From the NCBI GenBank assembly GCA_045106555.1, contig JBGCET010000005.1:248001-312000 (forward strand): 64,000 nt of DNA. Direction: 5' to 3'. This document shows, piece by piece, positions 17,301-27,422 of this stretch (positions are counted from its first letter, which is position 1; each line of letters begins with the position of its first letter). The notes below the pieces were generated by a model. That model saw nothing but the letters and a program-made list of their open reading frames with translations. It was not told the origin of the DNA and ran no database searches. The position numbers and the translations under genes were made by a program. This stretch comes from JANQOZ01 sp045106555. Lineage in GTDB: Bacteria; Pseudomonadota; Gammaproteobacteria; Xanthomonadales; SZUA-38.

Positions 17301-19757
17301 TTAGGTTTTTGAACGTGTCGGTAAAAGAAACCTTGCCAGCGCCGGCAACAGTACGATGGCGCTAACCATGTTTAAGAAGAACATGAACGCGAGAAGTTTG
17401 CCCATGTCGGCCTGAAACTGCAGGGCTGAAAAGATCCAGGTACCGACGCCAATGGCCAGCGTAAAGGCCGTAAAAATAACTGGCTTTCCGGTCTGCTTAA
17501 GCGCCTGGAAGTAGGCTTCTTTCAGATCCATGCCCTCTTTTAAGCACTGCGCCAATCGGCTGTAAATGTAGATGCCATAATCCACACCAATACCCACACC
17601 CAACGCAACCACCGGCAGGGTATTGGTTTTCAATCCAATACCCAGCGCCGCCATCAGGGCATAGGCCAGCACTGACACTAGGGCCAGAGGCACAACGATG
17701 CAGATGGTGCCGCGCAGCGAGCGAAAGGTGAGTGAACATAGAATCACAATGGCCAGATACACCAAAACCAGCATGGGAAACTGTGCAGCGCCGACCACTT
17801 CATTGGTGGCGGCAGCAACCCCAACATTGCCGGTACCCAGGCGGAAATTCACTTCGCCTTTTTCCAGTTCTGCTTTGGGTTTGGGTTCATATAAGGTCAA
17901 GGTTTGACCAGGATTCGCGATGCCGGCAGAAACTTCTCGCTCGCTACCTGCGTCATATTCCCGCCGGTAGTCTTTCACCGCATCCACAACCCGGGTAATG
18001 GTGCTGGCCTTGTGGTCCTCAGTAAACACAATCACGGGCATGGCGTCGCAGTTAGCGTTCAGCAAGCCGGTGTCGGTCTCAATGGACTGAAGATTCTGGC
18101 GCATGACAAAGTTATCCCGCGGCAGCACTCGCCAGCGAATATTGCCCTCGTTCCAGCCGGAGTTAATCACCTTGGCCACCCAGGGCAACGTAATCACCTG
18201 CTGAACGCCGGGCACGTTGTACATGTGCCAGGCGAAGCGATCGATGTTCTCCATCGCCAGATAGTCTTCGGTACAGGCCTGGCCGCTAGCCTCAGCAATT
18301 ACGGACACTGAATCCACGCCCAATGAAAAGCGCGAGGAAATGATATTGGCATCTTGGTTGTAACGAGAATCTGGGCGCAGCTCAGGAACGCCGGCCTGAG
18401 AATCACCGATCTGCATTTCCTGGCCCTTGAAATGGCCAAAAGTAAACAGGGCTGCAGCGACCAGCAGAGCGCCAGCGGCCACCGGCCGATTAGTCAGGTT
18501 GCTTAACGCTCTCCAGATACCGTCCAATCGCTCACTGCGCTTATCGTGTTGAGAACGCCAGGCGTCCACATTGCGAATGTTCACCATCGACAGCAATACT
18601 GGCAGCAGTACCAGGTTGGTGAAAATGATCAGCGCCACGCCAATCGAGGCCGTTGTCGCTAATTCACGAATGATGCGAATTTCGATAAACAAAATGGTGA
18701 GAAAACCAATGGTGTCAGACAGTAACGCAATGGCGCCGGGCACCAGCAGGCTGTGAAACGTGCTCTTGGCCGCAGACAATGAATCGACCGCGCCGGCAGA
18801 CCGGCTGCCGTACATCACCTCATTGCTCCACGAGTTGATCATCTGAACGCCGTGGCTGACGCCAATAGCAAAGATCAAAAAGGGGGTCAGGATATTCATG
18901 GGGTCGATACCGAACCCGAGCAATCTCAGCGCACCCAACTGCCAAATCACCGCCACCGCGGAACACAGCAGCGGCAGTGCCGTCAGCTTCAGGGATCCGG
19001 AATACAGAAACAGCAAGATGCCGGTAATGATGAATGCAATACCGAAAAACCAGATGACCGACTTTGCGCCTTCGGCGATGTCGCCGACAATTTTGGCAAA
19101 CCCAATGATATGAACGCTCAAGCCCTGGCCGGCAAAGTCCTCGCGAATTTTTTCAAGGTCAGCAGCGACTCGCTTGTAGTCGAGTTTTTCGCCAGTAACC
19201 GGGTCTTCTTCCAGCAGGTCCGCCCAGACCATCGCGCCGCCAAAGTCTTCCGCAACCAGACGGCCAACCACTCCCGATTTGACGATATTGCCCCGCACGC
19301 GTTCAAACATCGCGTCACTGGGGGAAAAATCTGACGGGATCACGTTGCCGCCGGCAAAGCCGTCTTCCACCACCTCAACGAAGCGTACGTTGGGTGTAAA
19401 AATAGAGCGTACGCTGGCTCGATTGACGCCGGGAACAAAAAATACCGCGTCGGTGATGCCCTCGATGGCGCTGAAAACCTCTGGCGTAAACATATCGCCA
19501 TCGTCCGCCATTACCGCTACCAGCAATCGGTTGGCACCGCCGTACTCAGACTCGTAATCTAAAAACGTCTGCATGTACTCATGCTGCAGGGGCAGTTGCT
19601 TCTTAAATCCCGCGTCTACTCTGAGCTCAGCGGCGAAATACGCCATCACCCCGGTGATCAGGGCAAATACCAGCAGCAGAGGAACCCTGGCGCCAAACAC
19701 CAGTTGTTCAAGCATTGCCCGAAGGCCCGTTGCATTCGCGCCAGAATTACTGGTCAT
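17301..19757 (-). CDS. RND/MMPL-superfamily transporter
   Basis: An 818-residue inner-membrane protein with two halves, each with a large periplasmic loop and a bundle of helices, as in the MMPL/Patched-like branch of the RND superfamily. One N-terminal helix at about 18-45 is followed by the first loop; later helices contain FAIGVSHGVQMINSW, and the second half contains ALGVGIGVDYGIYIYSRL, the TM4 proton-relay-type motif. It overlaps the YCF48-like gene by 11 bases and lies downstream of DUF1329 and DUF1302 genes. This combination recurs in bacteria using hydrophobic substrates; movement of lipids or sterol-like compounds is an inference. Confidence 0.88.
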   Translation of the reverse strand: MTSNSGANATGLRAMLEQLVFGARVPLLLVFALITGVMAYFAAELRVDAGFKKQLPLQHEYMQTFLDYESEYGGANRLLVAVMADDGDMFTPEVFSAIEGITDAVFFVPGVNRASVRSIFTPNVRFVEVVEDGFAGGNVIPSDFSPSDAMFERVRGNIVKSGVVGRLVAEDFGGAMVWADLLEEDPVTGEKLDYKRVAADLEKIREDFAGQGLSVHIIGFAKIVGDIAEGAKSVIWFFGIAFIITGILLFLYSGSLKLTALPLLCSAVAVIWQLGALRLLGFGIDPMNILTPFLIFAIGVSHGVQMINSWSNEVMYGSRSAGAVDSLSAAKSTFHSLLVPGAIALLSDTIGFLTILFIEIRIIRELATTASIGVALIIFTNLVLLPVLLSMVNIRNVDAWRSQHDKRSERLDGIWRALSNLTNRPVAAGALLVAAALFTFGHFKGQEMQIGDSQAGVPELRPDSRYNQDANIISSRFSLGVDSVSVIAEASGQACTEDYLAMENIDRFAWHMYNVPGVQQVITLPWVAKVINSGWNEGNIRWRVLPRDNFVMRQNLQSIETDTGLLNANCDAMPVIVFTEDHKASTITRVVDAVKDYRREYDAGSEREVSAGIANPGQTLTLYEPKPKAELEKGEVNFRLGTGNVGVAAATNEVVGAAQFPMLVLVYLAIVILCSLTFRSLRGTICIVVPLALVSVLAYALMAALGIGLKTNTLPVVALGVGIGVDYGIYIYSRLAQCLKEGMDLKEAYFQALKQTGKPVIFTAFTLAIGVGTWIFSALQFQADMGKLLAFMFFLNMVSAIVLLPALARFLLPTRSKT

Positions 19758-20835
19758 TCAATACGTCATCCATTGAGTATTTCCACGCGCCGCCCTCGCC
19801 AACCAGGATCAAGTGCTTATCTGTCGCGACAACAGCGGCGATATCATTGCCGTCAGCGATTTCTCGGGACTGCACGCCCTGATCGGTAACAATGAGCATT
19901 TCCCCGTTAACACCCACCATCACCACACGGCCGTTCCCGGCACTGGCTGCGCCGTTAAGGGAATTGAGCGACCCGGTGGAAATTTGTTCCCAGGTATCCC
20001 CCTGATCCACCGATGAAAAGGCGTTTCCCCGTAAGCCAAAGGTCAGCAGTTGATCGTCCGCAAGAGTCATCGCCCCAAACATAGAACCACCGTAGGGCAA
20101 GGTCAGCGCCGTCCAGGTCAGGCCGCCGTCAGTGCTGCGGTACGCGTTGCCCTGTTCTGCCGCAATGTACAGGGCGCCGCCGGCCAGTTCGGCAATACCG
20201 TTCAGATGGAAATCGACAAAATCATCAAAGCCGTCGTCGTAACCGCCGGCGTCTGCCTCGTCCTCAGCACCTGAGTCGTCGCTGGCCAATTCGAGGCTGC
20301 TGGCCTGCCAGGTCGCCCCACCGTCTGTGGTGCGAAGAAACGCCGCATAGGCGCCCACCGCAAGACCGTCGTTATCGTTGGAGAAGTGAACCGCCAGCAG
20401 CGGGCTGTTGCTCTGCGGGTCGTTAATATCAGCGCTGACGTGTTGGCGCACCCAGGTTTTTCCGCCGTCCGCGCTATGAATAACTACCTGATCATGACCC
20501 ACTGCCCAGACTAGGTTGCCCCAACTGGTGACGGCGGTCAGCGTGGAGCGGGTAGGAATACCTGACACCTGCTCCCAACCTTCGCCATCCGCCGACTGCA
20601 GCACATGCCCTCTTTCGCCAACCGCCACATAACCCACGGAGGTGGCCGTAACATCTAGCAGGAGGGACTCCGTAGCCCTCGGCATGGTTTCGCTTGCGGC
20701 GACACTGGAATCGAAACCCTCAGCCGTTTCCTGCGCCCAACCAACGCTGAGCACGCCGATTAGCGCAAATGTCAAAACCGCCAGTCGAAACTGGCGGTCT
20801 GACCCGGGTGGCACTAGCCTCGCAAGTCTTCGCAA
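19747..20835 (-). CDS. YCF48-like beta-propeller protein, exported
   Basis: The reading frame extends upstream into the DUF1329 gene, but that part has the character of an out-of-frame shadow. A TTG start at 20835 is chosen, with AGGA 9 bases upstream; TTG 20841 and GTG 20814 are alternatives. About 362 residues follow: a signal segment (FRLAVLTFALIGVLSVGWAQ) and repeated blades of the YCF48/BNR type with DGG(K/A)TW motifs (for example SADGGKTW, TTDGGATW, STDGGLTW). An acidic insert rich in Asp and Glu lies between blades. It overlaps the RND gene and probably works with it in the periplasm. Confidence 0.75.
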   Translation of the reverse strand: MRRLARLVPPGSDRQFRLAVLTFALIGVLSVGWAQETAEGFDSSVAASETMPRATESLLLDVTATSVGYVAVGERGHVLQSADGEGWEQVSGIPTRSTLTAVTSWGNLVWAVGHDQVVIHSADGGKTWVRQHVSADINDPQSNSPLLAVHFSNDNDGLAVGAYAAFLRTTDGGATWQASSLELASDDSGAEDEADAGGYDDGFDDFVDFHLNGIAELAGGALYIAAEQGNAYRSTDGGLTWTALTLPYGGSMFGAMTLADDQLLTFGLRGNAFSSVDQGDTWEQISTGSLNSLNGAASAGNGRVVMVGVNGEMLIVTDQGVQSREIADGNDIAAVVATDKHLILVGEGGAWKYSMDDVLNDQ

Positions 20836-20851
20836 AAGCAAGCGTCCTGTA

Positions 20852-22201
20852 TTATCGACGGCCGCGGGTACGCAGCGCCTGAGGGGTGTAGTCGCCGGGA
20901 TTGCCCGGTTCAACAAACACGTTGATGTCGTCGTTGTTGTCCAGCCCCAGCGCCACGTAACGCCCTGACTGCAAATCGTGGTGAACCTCGACCGTGCTCC
21001 AGTAAGTTGGGACGTCGTAGTAGTTAATGCCGTGGGCTTCTGAGAAGCGCCACAGGGCGTCACGGTTGTCGTAATGGTCAATCAGCACAATCTGGTAGCT
21101 GTCTTCGTCCAGATAGTAGGTACGGCGGCTGTTGATGTGGCGTTGGCCGTTTTTCAGCGTCGCTTCAATCACCCAAACGCGATGCTTCTCGTAGCGCATC
21201 AGGTCCGGATTCAAATGGCCAGGTCTGACAAAGTCGTCATATTGAAGACCTGCTGCATGGGCTTTGTAGGAGTTGTAGGGAACGTACATTTCCCGCTTTC
21301 CCTTCATTTCCCAATTAAAACGATCCATCGCGCCGTTAAACATATCGGTCATGTCATTGGTGCGCAGGCCGTCGGAGGCTGTACCCGGGTTATCGTAAGC
21401 AACGTTAGGCGCACGTCGCACTCGCCGTTGTCCAGGGTTGTAAATCCACGCCTGGCGATTTTGTTCCTGCTGGTTCAGTGTTTCGTGAACCAGCAGCACG
21501 TTGCCGGCCAGTCGAGCCGGTGATTCCACCACCTGGTAGAAATACAGCAAAATGTTGTTGACGTCGGCCAGCGTGTTGCCCTCGACGTAGTAAAGACCCA
21601 GCAGCTCTTCCCGCAGCTTAACGGCGGTGTATTTACCGTCAGCGGTGGGGGCCACCTGGTTGTTGTAACGGAAGCCGCCGGTTCCCTTGTACTTAAGCTT
21701 GTGGTTCCACATCAGCTCATAGGCATTTTCCGGAAATGGGAAGGGAAAACCTTCCGCGACGTCAAGAACCCCTTCGCCGTTGGCAGCCAACTTGCCGGTG
21801 GCACCATTCTTCTTAGTCATCTCGTAGGTGCGCTCAGGGAAACTGGCGCTGCGGCGAGACGGGTACACGTCCATCTTGTAGGTATCGTAGCGTTTCAGTA
21901 TCGCCATCTGACCGGGCGACAAGAACTCACTGTACTCATCGGCATTGGCACCGGTGATCGTGAACGAAACCGCATCTGAGGAAAACGGATCTGGGTGATG
22001 ATCACCATGGGTGAATCCCGCCGGCACCTCGGTGATGCCGCCATCCCAGGCTGGGATACTGCCGTCAGCATTAGCGCCGCGCTCTGAGCCCATCGGTGTC
22101 AGGTCAGCGTCAAGCCTGGCAACCTCATCCGGTTTTCCTGCGGCCATCACTGCGCCGGCAAAAGTGGCTGCAGCAACAGCCATCACTAGTCGAATTTTCA
22201 T
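20852..22201 (-). CDS. DUF1329-family exported protein
   Basis: The ATG at 22201 (MKIRLVMAVAAATFAGAVMAAG) has GGAG 6 bases upstream, giving 449 residues with a clear signal peptide. The mature protein matches DUF1329, a LolA/LolB-like fold by family knowledge, with the typical opening LDADLTPMGSERGANADGSIPAWDGG. It stands 57 bases downstream of the DUF1302 gene. DUF1329 and DUF1302 proteins are commonly paired in organisms that use lipids, steroids or hydrocarbons; the exact role is unknown. Confidence 0.88.
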   Translation of the reverse strand: MKIRLVMAVAAATFAGAVMAAGKPDEVARLDADLTPMGSERGANADGSIPAWDGGITEVPAGFTHGDHHPDPFSSDAVSFTITGANADEYSEFLSPGQMAILKRYDTYKMDVYPSRRSASFPERTYEMTKKNGATGKLAANGEGVLDVAEGFPFPFPENAYELMWNHKLKYKGTGGFRYNNQVAPTADGKYTAVKLREELLGLYYVEGNTLADVNNILLYFYQVVESPARLAGNVLLVHETLNQQEQNRQAWIYNPGQRRVRRAPNVAYDNPGTASDGLRTNDMTDMFNGAMDRFNWEMKGKREMYVPYNSYKAHAAGLQYDDFVRPGHLNPDLMRYEKHRVWVIEATLKNGQRHINSRRTYYLDEDSYQIVLIDHYDNRDALWRFSEAHGINYYDVPTYWSTVEVHHDLQSGRYVALGLDNNDDINVFVEPGNPGDYTPQALRTRGRR

Positions 22202-22258
22202 CAAGTACTCCAAACGTTTCTGTACGGTTTAGCCCGATTCGGAAAAGCGCGAACCCGC

Positions 22259-24073
22259 TTAAAAGGCGTAACTAATGGACAGCGAAACGAAATCCCGGTC
22301 TCGCAGCAGGTTTGACTGGCCGGCACCGTAGAACGCGGTGTAGCTGACGTCAGCGCCCCACTTTTCCAGATAGCTTCCGGCAAGACCCAAAGTTAACGAC
22401 TTGCGATCTTCGATGAATGCCCCGCCCGGTCCTGGGCTGATGCCACTGACATCATGGTTAAAGGCGATGCGCGGAAACAGGTTATAAGCGCTGCCGAAGG
22501 CCGAGTTGTAATCCAGCCGACTGACCAGTCGATAACCCCAGGAGGTTTCGGTGGGAAAGCCCGTGGCCTGAGTGACCGGATTACGCAGTGCCCCGCCGGT
22601 AAGGGCATCGGCGCCACCGCCGGTATCTGTGCCGTCACCCTGATATCGCAAGGTATCTGAGCTAGGCAGATCCCACACTTTGGTCACGCCAAACTCCGCC
22701 AGGAACACCGCCTGTTGAGAGCCCAACACTGAACCAAAAATTTTCGAAAAGGCAAACTGCAGCTGGGACACCTCATGCTCTTCCCAGCCTTGAATTTCCT
22801 GACCCGGAGCAAACTGCCCCAGCTGACTGTTGAACCGGTTGGCCGGTTGAGGGATCACCGCATTGAGGGGTGTCAACGCCGCAAACAACAGCTCAACGTC
22901 ATCAATCTGCAGCGGCTGGTTATCCCGATAGGACAACTCACCGGCAAAGGCCCAACCCGAAATTTCGGTATTCCAGCTAAAACCATACATCTCAATATCT
23001 TCGGGATACTCCACAAAATACCGGCCAGAACCCAGATCGGTTGAGGTAACCGCAATCCCGGATAACAACGGCAAACGGCTGTGATAGTTCATGTAGTAGA
23101 AACCAAACTCCGTGTCGTTCAGTTCCGGTGAGTAGTAACGCAGCGCCAGCCCGTACTGACCCGACTCCTTTGGGCTTCGATCAAAGCGGCGGGGAATGGT
23201 TAGTCCAGGTGTGCGTTCATCAACCAGACCAAACCCCAGCATGACAAACTCAGCACCGGGTACGCCAAAGTCGTTGGTGCTGAAAAAACTGCCCGCTGGA
23301 TCGGGATTGGTTTGTTCAAATTCAAACTGGTAAATGGCTTCCACTGACAGGTTTTGGGTCAGGCTAAGCGAACCCCAGAGCGAATCCACAGGAAGGAACG
23401 CTTCTTTCAGTTCAGCGCCAGCTACTCGCAGCTTCGACACATCCACCGGATTGATGATGTTCACGCCGCCCTGAATGAATACGCTCTCACCCCAGCTCAC
23501 AACCTGACGGCCTAGTCGCACCGTGCCAGGATTTCCCGCCACGTCGAAGTCGTAGTACAAGAACGCATCCAGCAGTCTGACGTCGCTTCCGACAAAATCA
23601 CGGGCGTCACCAAAGTCGCCGGTGTCTGGGGCGAGAAAGTCGTCTTCGTTTTCAAAGTCGTAGAATGCTGAACCGCGGAAAAAGCCACCAAAGTTGTTGT
23701 AGGAAAAACCAAACTCTGTGGTGATTTTCAACGCGTGGGACACCAGGTCGCCGTCGTCGAAGTTGAGGTTGCCGTCGTCACCGTTGACGGAAAACCGGCC
23801 CGGTGCCGCAATCTGCTCCGGCAGCGGCTGCAGTCCAATTAACGGATTGAGGTTGGCCTTTCCGACGCAATCCCGGCAGCGATCTTCCACTCTCCAGGAA
23901 GCGCCGTAGGACAGCGTGGTGTCTAACGACCCGCGAAAGTCGCCGTTCTCAAATTCCACCGCCAGTGCGGGGGTTGTCGTCAGTGCGGTACCAATAGCGA
24001 GCACCAGACCCAGCTTGCTTCCGATCAGAGGTCGGGCGTTGGAGCTTACGAAACTTACCTTTTTCATCATCAA
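22259..24073 (-). CDS. DUF1302-family outer-membrane protein
   Basis: A 604-residue exported protein with a signal peptide (about 15-38, ending in ALA) followed by a beta-strand-rich sequence ending in SLSISYAF, a C-terminal aromatic as in outer-membrane barrels. The GSLDTTLSYGASWRV opening and the FVSWGESVFIQGGVNIINPVD-like segment are typical of DUF1302. It is 4 bases downstream of the lipase gene and upstream of DUF1329, so probably forms part of one operon for handling a hydrophobic substrate at the outer membrane. Confidence 0.88.
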   Translation of the reverse strand: MMMKKVSFVSSNARPLIGSKLGLVLAIGTALTTTPALAVEFENGDFRGSLDTTLSYGASWRVEDRCRDCVGKANLNPLIGLQPLPEQIAAPGRFSVNGDDGNLNFDDGDLVSHALKITTEFGFSYNNFGGFFRGSAFYDFENEDDFLAPDTGDFGDARDFVGSDVRLLDAFLYYDFDVAGNPGTVRLGRQVVSWGESVFIQGGVNIINPVDVSKLRVAGAELKEAFLPVDSLWGSLSLTQNLSVEAIYQFEFEQTNPDPAGSFFSTNDFGVPGAEFVMLGFGLVDERTPGLTIPRRFDRSPKESGQYGLALRYYSPELNDTEFGFYYMNYHSRLPLLSGIAVTSTDLGSGRYFVEYPEDIEMYGFSWNTEISGWAFAGELSYRDNQPLQIDDVELLFAALTPLNAVIPQPANRFNSQLGQFAPGQEIQGWEEHEVSQLQFAFSKIFGSVLGSQQAVFLAEFGVTKVWDLPSSDTLRYQGDGTDTGGGADALTGGALRNPVTQATGFPTETSWGYRLVSRLDYNSAFGSAYNLFPRIAFNHDVSGISPGPGGAFIEDRKSLTLGLAGSYLEKWGADVSYTAFYGAGQSNLLRDRDFVSLSISYAF

Positions 24074-24077
24074 CTCC

Positions 24078-26264
24078 TTAGTTGCCTGCCAGAACCGAGG
24101 GAACCACCACCTGAACCACCGTGCCGTTGCTGCCTACCATGCTGGCCGCTTCGGTCTGCATTTGCAGCGTCGCCTCTCCCGATGCTCTGGGGTCCAGGAT
24201 AGAACCGTGCGATCCAACCAAGTAACGAGTAACGCCGCGAATACCATCGGGGTTCTGCACCGTTTGGGTGATGGGGGCAAGCCCCATGGCGGCAATCAGC
24301 GGTTCAGTGCCCGATAACGGGAAGCCTTCCACTGCGTTAGGAATGACCTGATCCGGCAAACTGCCTGCACTGCCTACCACTTCCTGAATCAAAATAGGCT
24401 GCACCGCTGCCGCCAGCCCAGCCCAGTTTATGGGGTCCGCTGAATCCAATACGGTTTGGGCCGCCAGCACGAACGTATCAAAGTCCGCTGTACCCGGGTT
24501 AATTCCGGAAGCGCCGAGGCCCCCAATGATCACGCCGGAGAATGTCTCCGAGCCGAGCAGTAAACCGACAATGCCACCACCGGGCACGGACAACACGCCG
24601 GTTTGCACGGCGCTGTCAAACCGAGAGCCTTCCACGGCTAAAAAGGGAATGCCCTGAATCGCGCCTAGCGATTGACCCACAAACCGAACCTGCGAGGCGT
24701 CCAGATCGGGCAGCGCGTCACCGTCAAAGTCCATGCTGCCGAGGGTGACTGCCAGCACGCTCAAATCTGCCTGTGCCTGGCGGTTGTTGTCTCGGGCGGT
24801 CAGCAGACTGGGGAGGTTAATAAAGTATGAACCGGACGGGTCGATTTGGCCGTCAGGGCCCTGGGCGCCGGTGCTGTTGTTTTGAAAGTCAGCGTCAAAG
24901 GTACGCTCGCTGGCTAGCGGCCCAAACGGCGTGTTTTCTACATACAGCGCATTGAGCGGATTGGCTGGATTGTCGTCAGGCACGATGCCGTGCAGCGGCT
25001 GATCGATGGATATCACCGCAAAGCCGGTGGCCGCCATGGCTTCAGCCACCGCCAGCGCATCAGACCGGTTACGGGTGATGCCGTGTTGATAAATGACCAC
25101 CGGCCATCCCGCTTGCGGCCGCGTCATTCCGCTATTGGCGTTAGGCAAGGTGGCAAGTACAGGTATGGTCTGGACCGACTTCACAACCGGAACAGGGTTT
25201 AAGTAAGTGACGTTGGTAGACGTTGGGTCTAGCCCGAGGCCATCAAAAGGCGGTGCATAGGCACCGGGCTCCGCCTGCCAACTACCTCTGAGGATAGCGG
25301 TTGGGTCTGTTGCCGTCGGTGCATCCAAGTAGTAGGGCATGGACATGACGCCCAGGTAGATGTCGGCAATCCCGTTGAGACCCAGAGCAGCGGTGGTAAG
25401 TCCGCTGAAAGCGAACTGAGAAAACTGCGGCTCAATGGTGCCTCGCACGGTATTTAGCACTGGCGTGATGGACTGCGTTGTAGCCACCCAGCTCACGACA
25501 ATATCGTCGGAACTGATGCCTGCCCCAACTGCCAGCGCCGCTTCCTGAGCATTCGTCAGCTGGCGCAGAGGCTCTAGTGCCTGAGCGGTGGCGTTTGGCA
25601 GCAGTGGGTCTGTGCTGTTGCCATCAGCGTCTACCAATGGACTGGTGCGTTGCGCAATAAAGTAGGTTTGATCGGGCGTCGCGTTGTTGCCGAGAGAATC
25701 GGTAACCCCGGTGGTAATCACCGCCAGATAGCTCGTGAGCTCCTTCAGCGGCCGCAAAGGAACGATCACTATGGACTCTTCCGAAGGACTGCGGCTGGAC
25801 AGCGTGGCGACGTAATCTACTCCTGGGGTCAATTCAGCCACCAAACCGGTCACGGGACCTGCTGGCTGGGCCAGAGCAACCTCAAACATTCTCACCGTAT
25901 TCCCGGTTAACACCGTACTGGCATCAATGCTGGCATCGGCAGCGCTGGCAAACCCCGCCTGCCAGGGCGTTGTGGTGCCCCAGCCGTCCAGAGCATTGAT
26001 CGCCTGCAGTGGCGCGGCCGCCGGATCTGATGGATCGGCAATCGGCAAATTTAATGTCAGGTCGGTAGTGCCGGAAAACAGCAGGTTGTTGGGTAGCGGT
26101 ACAACACCAGCCGCAGCATCAAACGTTGCCGTCAGAATCCGCGTGGTCGGTTGGCCGTTGTCGTTGACGACTGGCGGCGTGTCGACGGCTCGAGGCGCAC
26201 TACTGCCGCCTCCACAGCCCGCCAGCACCGTCAGCATTACGAGAGTAATCCCAGAAATGCGCAT
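24078..26264 (-). CDS. Pla-1/cef-like extracellular lipase, lipoprotein
   Basis: The 728-residue product begins with a lipoprotein signal (LAGCGGGSS, Cys 16) and matches the bacterial virulence-factor lipase family. A nucleophile elbow GQSLGA is present, and the VIYQHGITRNRSD segment supplies the HG oxyanion motif of alpha/beta hydrolases. The C-terminal YLVGSHGSILDPRAS segment holds a probable catalytic His. It is the first gene of the envelope block; a promoter is expected in the 95-base gap 26265-26359. Confidence 0.85.
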   Translation of the reverse strand: MRISGITLVMLTVLAGCGGGSSAPRAVDTPPVVNDNGQPTTRILTATFDAAAGVVPLPNNLLFSGTTDLTLNLPIADPSDPAAAPLQAINALDGWGTTTPWQAGFASAADASIDASTVLTGNTVRMFEVALAQPAGPVTGLVAELTPGVDYVATLSSRSPSEESIVIVPLRPLKELTSYLAVITTGVTDSLGNNATPDQTYFIAQRTSPLVDADGNSTDPLLPNATAQALEPLRQLTNAQEAALAVGAGISSDDIVVSWVATTQSITPVLNTVRGTIEPQFSQFAFSGLTTAALGLNGIADIYLGVMSMPYYLDAPTATDPTAILRGSWQAEPGAYAPPFDGLGLDPTSTNVTYLNPVPVVKSVQTIPVLATLPNANSGMTRPQAGWPVVIYQHGITRNRSDALAVAEAMAATGFAVISIDQPLHGIVPDDNPANPLNALYVENTPFGPLASERTFDADFQNNSTGAQGPDGQIDPSGSYFINLPSLLTARDNNRQAQADLSVLAVTLGSMDFDGDALPDLDASQVRFVGQSLGAIQGIPFLAVEGSRFDSAVQTGVLSVPGGGIVGLLLGSETFSGVIIGGLGASGINPGTADFDTFVLAAQTVLDSADPINWAGLAAAVQPILIQEVVGSAGSLPDQVIPNAVEGFPLSGTEPLIAAMGLAPITQTVQNPDGIRGVTRYLVGSHGSILDPRASGEATLQMQTEAASMVGSNGTVVQVVVPSVLAGN

Positions 26265-26359
26265 TGCGGATCATCCTTTAGAGGGGGTTGGTCAGGCGCC
26301 CATCATATGGATTGTTACCGCGTTATTGCAAATTATGTTGGCTGGGGCCGGCCAGAGCG

Positions 26360-26791
26360 TTAAAAATACAGTCCATAGGCCAAGATTGCGTGGCAAATAA
26401 GGGCCGGCACGGTGAGCTGGGTTCGCAGGATGGGGTACCAGCGCGGCGCACCCGGCGGCTCAGCCACCAGGCCAAAAAGCCAGGCCGCCAAATAACTCAC
26501 GCCCAGCAGCAATACGCCCCAGGTCGGGTCAAGAACCAGCGCGATAAAGGCCAGCACTACCGGCACCATGGACAACATCAGCTCTCGGGTTTTCAAGTGA
26601 TCCAGCACCATGCCCGCGCCCCAGCGGATGCCGCCGAGAAAGGCCAGGACAAGACCTGAATAAATCATAAAACCCAGTAGCGCAAAGCCTGGAAAGATTG
26701 GCCCGCCGAACACAAAACTGACGGAAAACACCAGTAGTGGCAACGCGCCGATGTAGCCAATCCAACGGGCATTTTCAGGTATTTTGGCCAT
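26360..26791 (-). CDS. DUF3429 membrane protein
   Basis: A 143-residue polytopic protein with about five hydrophobic helices (roughly 13-30, 36-53, 70-88, 90-108, 122-142). The GGIRWGAG segment between helices 2 and 3 is typical of DUF3429. Function is unknown. It lies between the SYLF lipoprotein and the lipase, all on the minus strand. Confidence 0.8.
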   Translation of the reverse strand: MAKIPENARWIGYIGALPLLVFSVSFVFGGPIFPGFALLGFMIYSGLVLAFLGGIRWGAGMVLDHLKTRELMLSMVPVVLAFIALVLDPTWGVLLLGVSYLAAWLFGLVAEPPGAPRWYPILRTQLTVPALICHAILAYGLYF

Positions 26792-26856
26792 CAGTGGCTA
26801 GATCCAGTGCGCCAACGCTGACGGACCCCAAAACGTGTCATTGGCACGGAGCATGT

Positions 26857-27405
26857 CTACTGGCTGCTCTCAAAGCGAAATTTCTGCCCGCCAATAGATG
26901 CCTGGTACATCAAACCGCCTTTGGCTTGAGTGTAAACGGCAACCCCGTTACGAAAGTTGGCATTGGCGGAAACCCCTTCCTTCAACGCCACCGCCGAGGC
27001 CTGGCCGGAAAAACTGAATTCGCCAGATTTGAACCAATCCATGGCATCGCGAGAATTAAAGAAAATGACTTCGCTGTAGGCCTGCCCCCCCAATTGCACA
27101 CCCACACTGGCTTGAGTCATGTCGCAGTAGCCGACAAAAGCCCCACCCTCATAGACCTGACCACGACCATAGGCGCCGCCTACACCGGCCGCGCCAGCGC
27201 CAATGGTGGGAAAGACGGCATAGCCTACGGAGGTCTCGAACAATCGATCAATACCCGGGTCCGTTTCCTCGAAGCGATAGATGGTTTCCTGGGTCAGATC
27301 GTCCAGCTGGTTGGCCCGATACCCCGCCCTGGGTGAAACTGAACACGCGGAGAGTGTCACTATGATGAGCAGCGTAATAACTGTCGCAATGGCTTTTGAT
27401 GATCT
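26857..27405 (-). CDS. SYLF-domain (YSC84-type) lipoprotein
   Basis: The start at 27405 (MRSSKAIATVITLLIIVTLSACS) gives a compact lipoprotein signal with lipobox LSAC; an ATG at 27426 overlapping the lpdA stop is also possible. The mature part is a lipid-binding SYLF domain with FPTIGAGAAGVGGAYGRG, the Gly-rich segment of the family, and SVGVQLGGQAYSEVIFF. By family knowledge this domain binds phosphoinositides in eukaryotes; in bacteria the role is undefined. It directly follows the pyruvate dehydrogenase operon. Confidence 0.85.
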   Translation of the reverse strand, partial: RSSKAIATVITLLIIVTLSACSVSPRAGYRANQLDDLTQETIYRFEETDPGIDRLFETSVGYAVFPTIGAGAAGVGGAYGRGQVYEGGAFVGYCDMTQASVGVQLGGQAYSEVIFFNSRDAMDWFKSGEFSFSGQASAVALKEGVSANANFRNGVAVYTQAKGGLMYQASIGGQKFRFESSQ

Positions 27406-27422
27406 CATGATGGCGAATTCCC

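Noticed and set aside
20842..21081. N-terminal extension of the YCF48-like protein
   Set aside because: It overlaps the 3' end of the DUF1329 gene in another frame and is Thr/Arg-rich shadow sequence. A signal peptide appears only after about residue 90.
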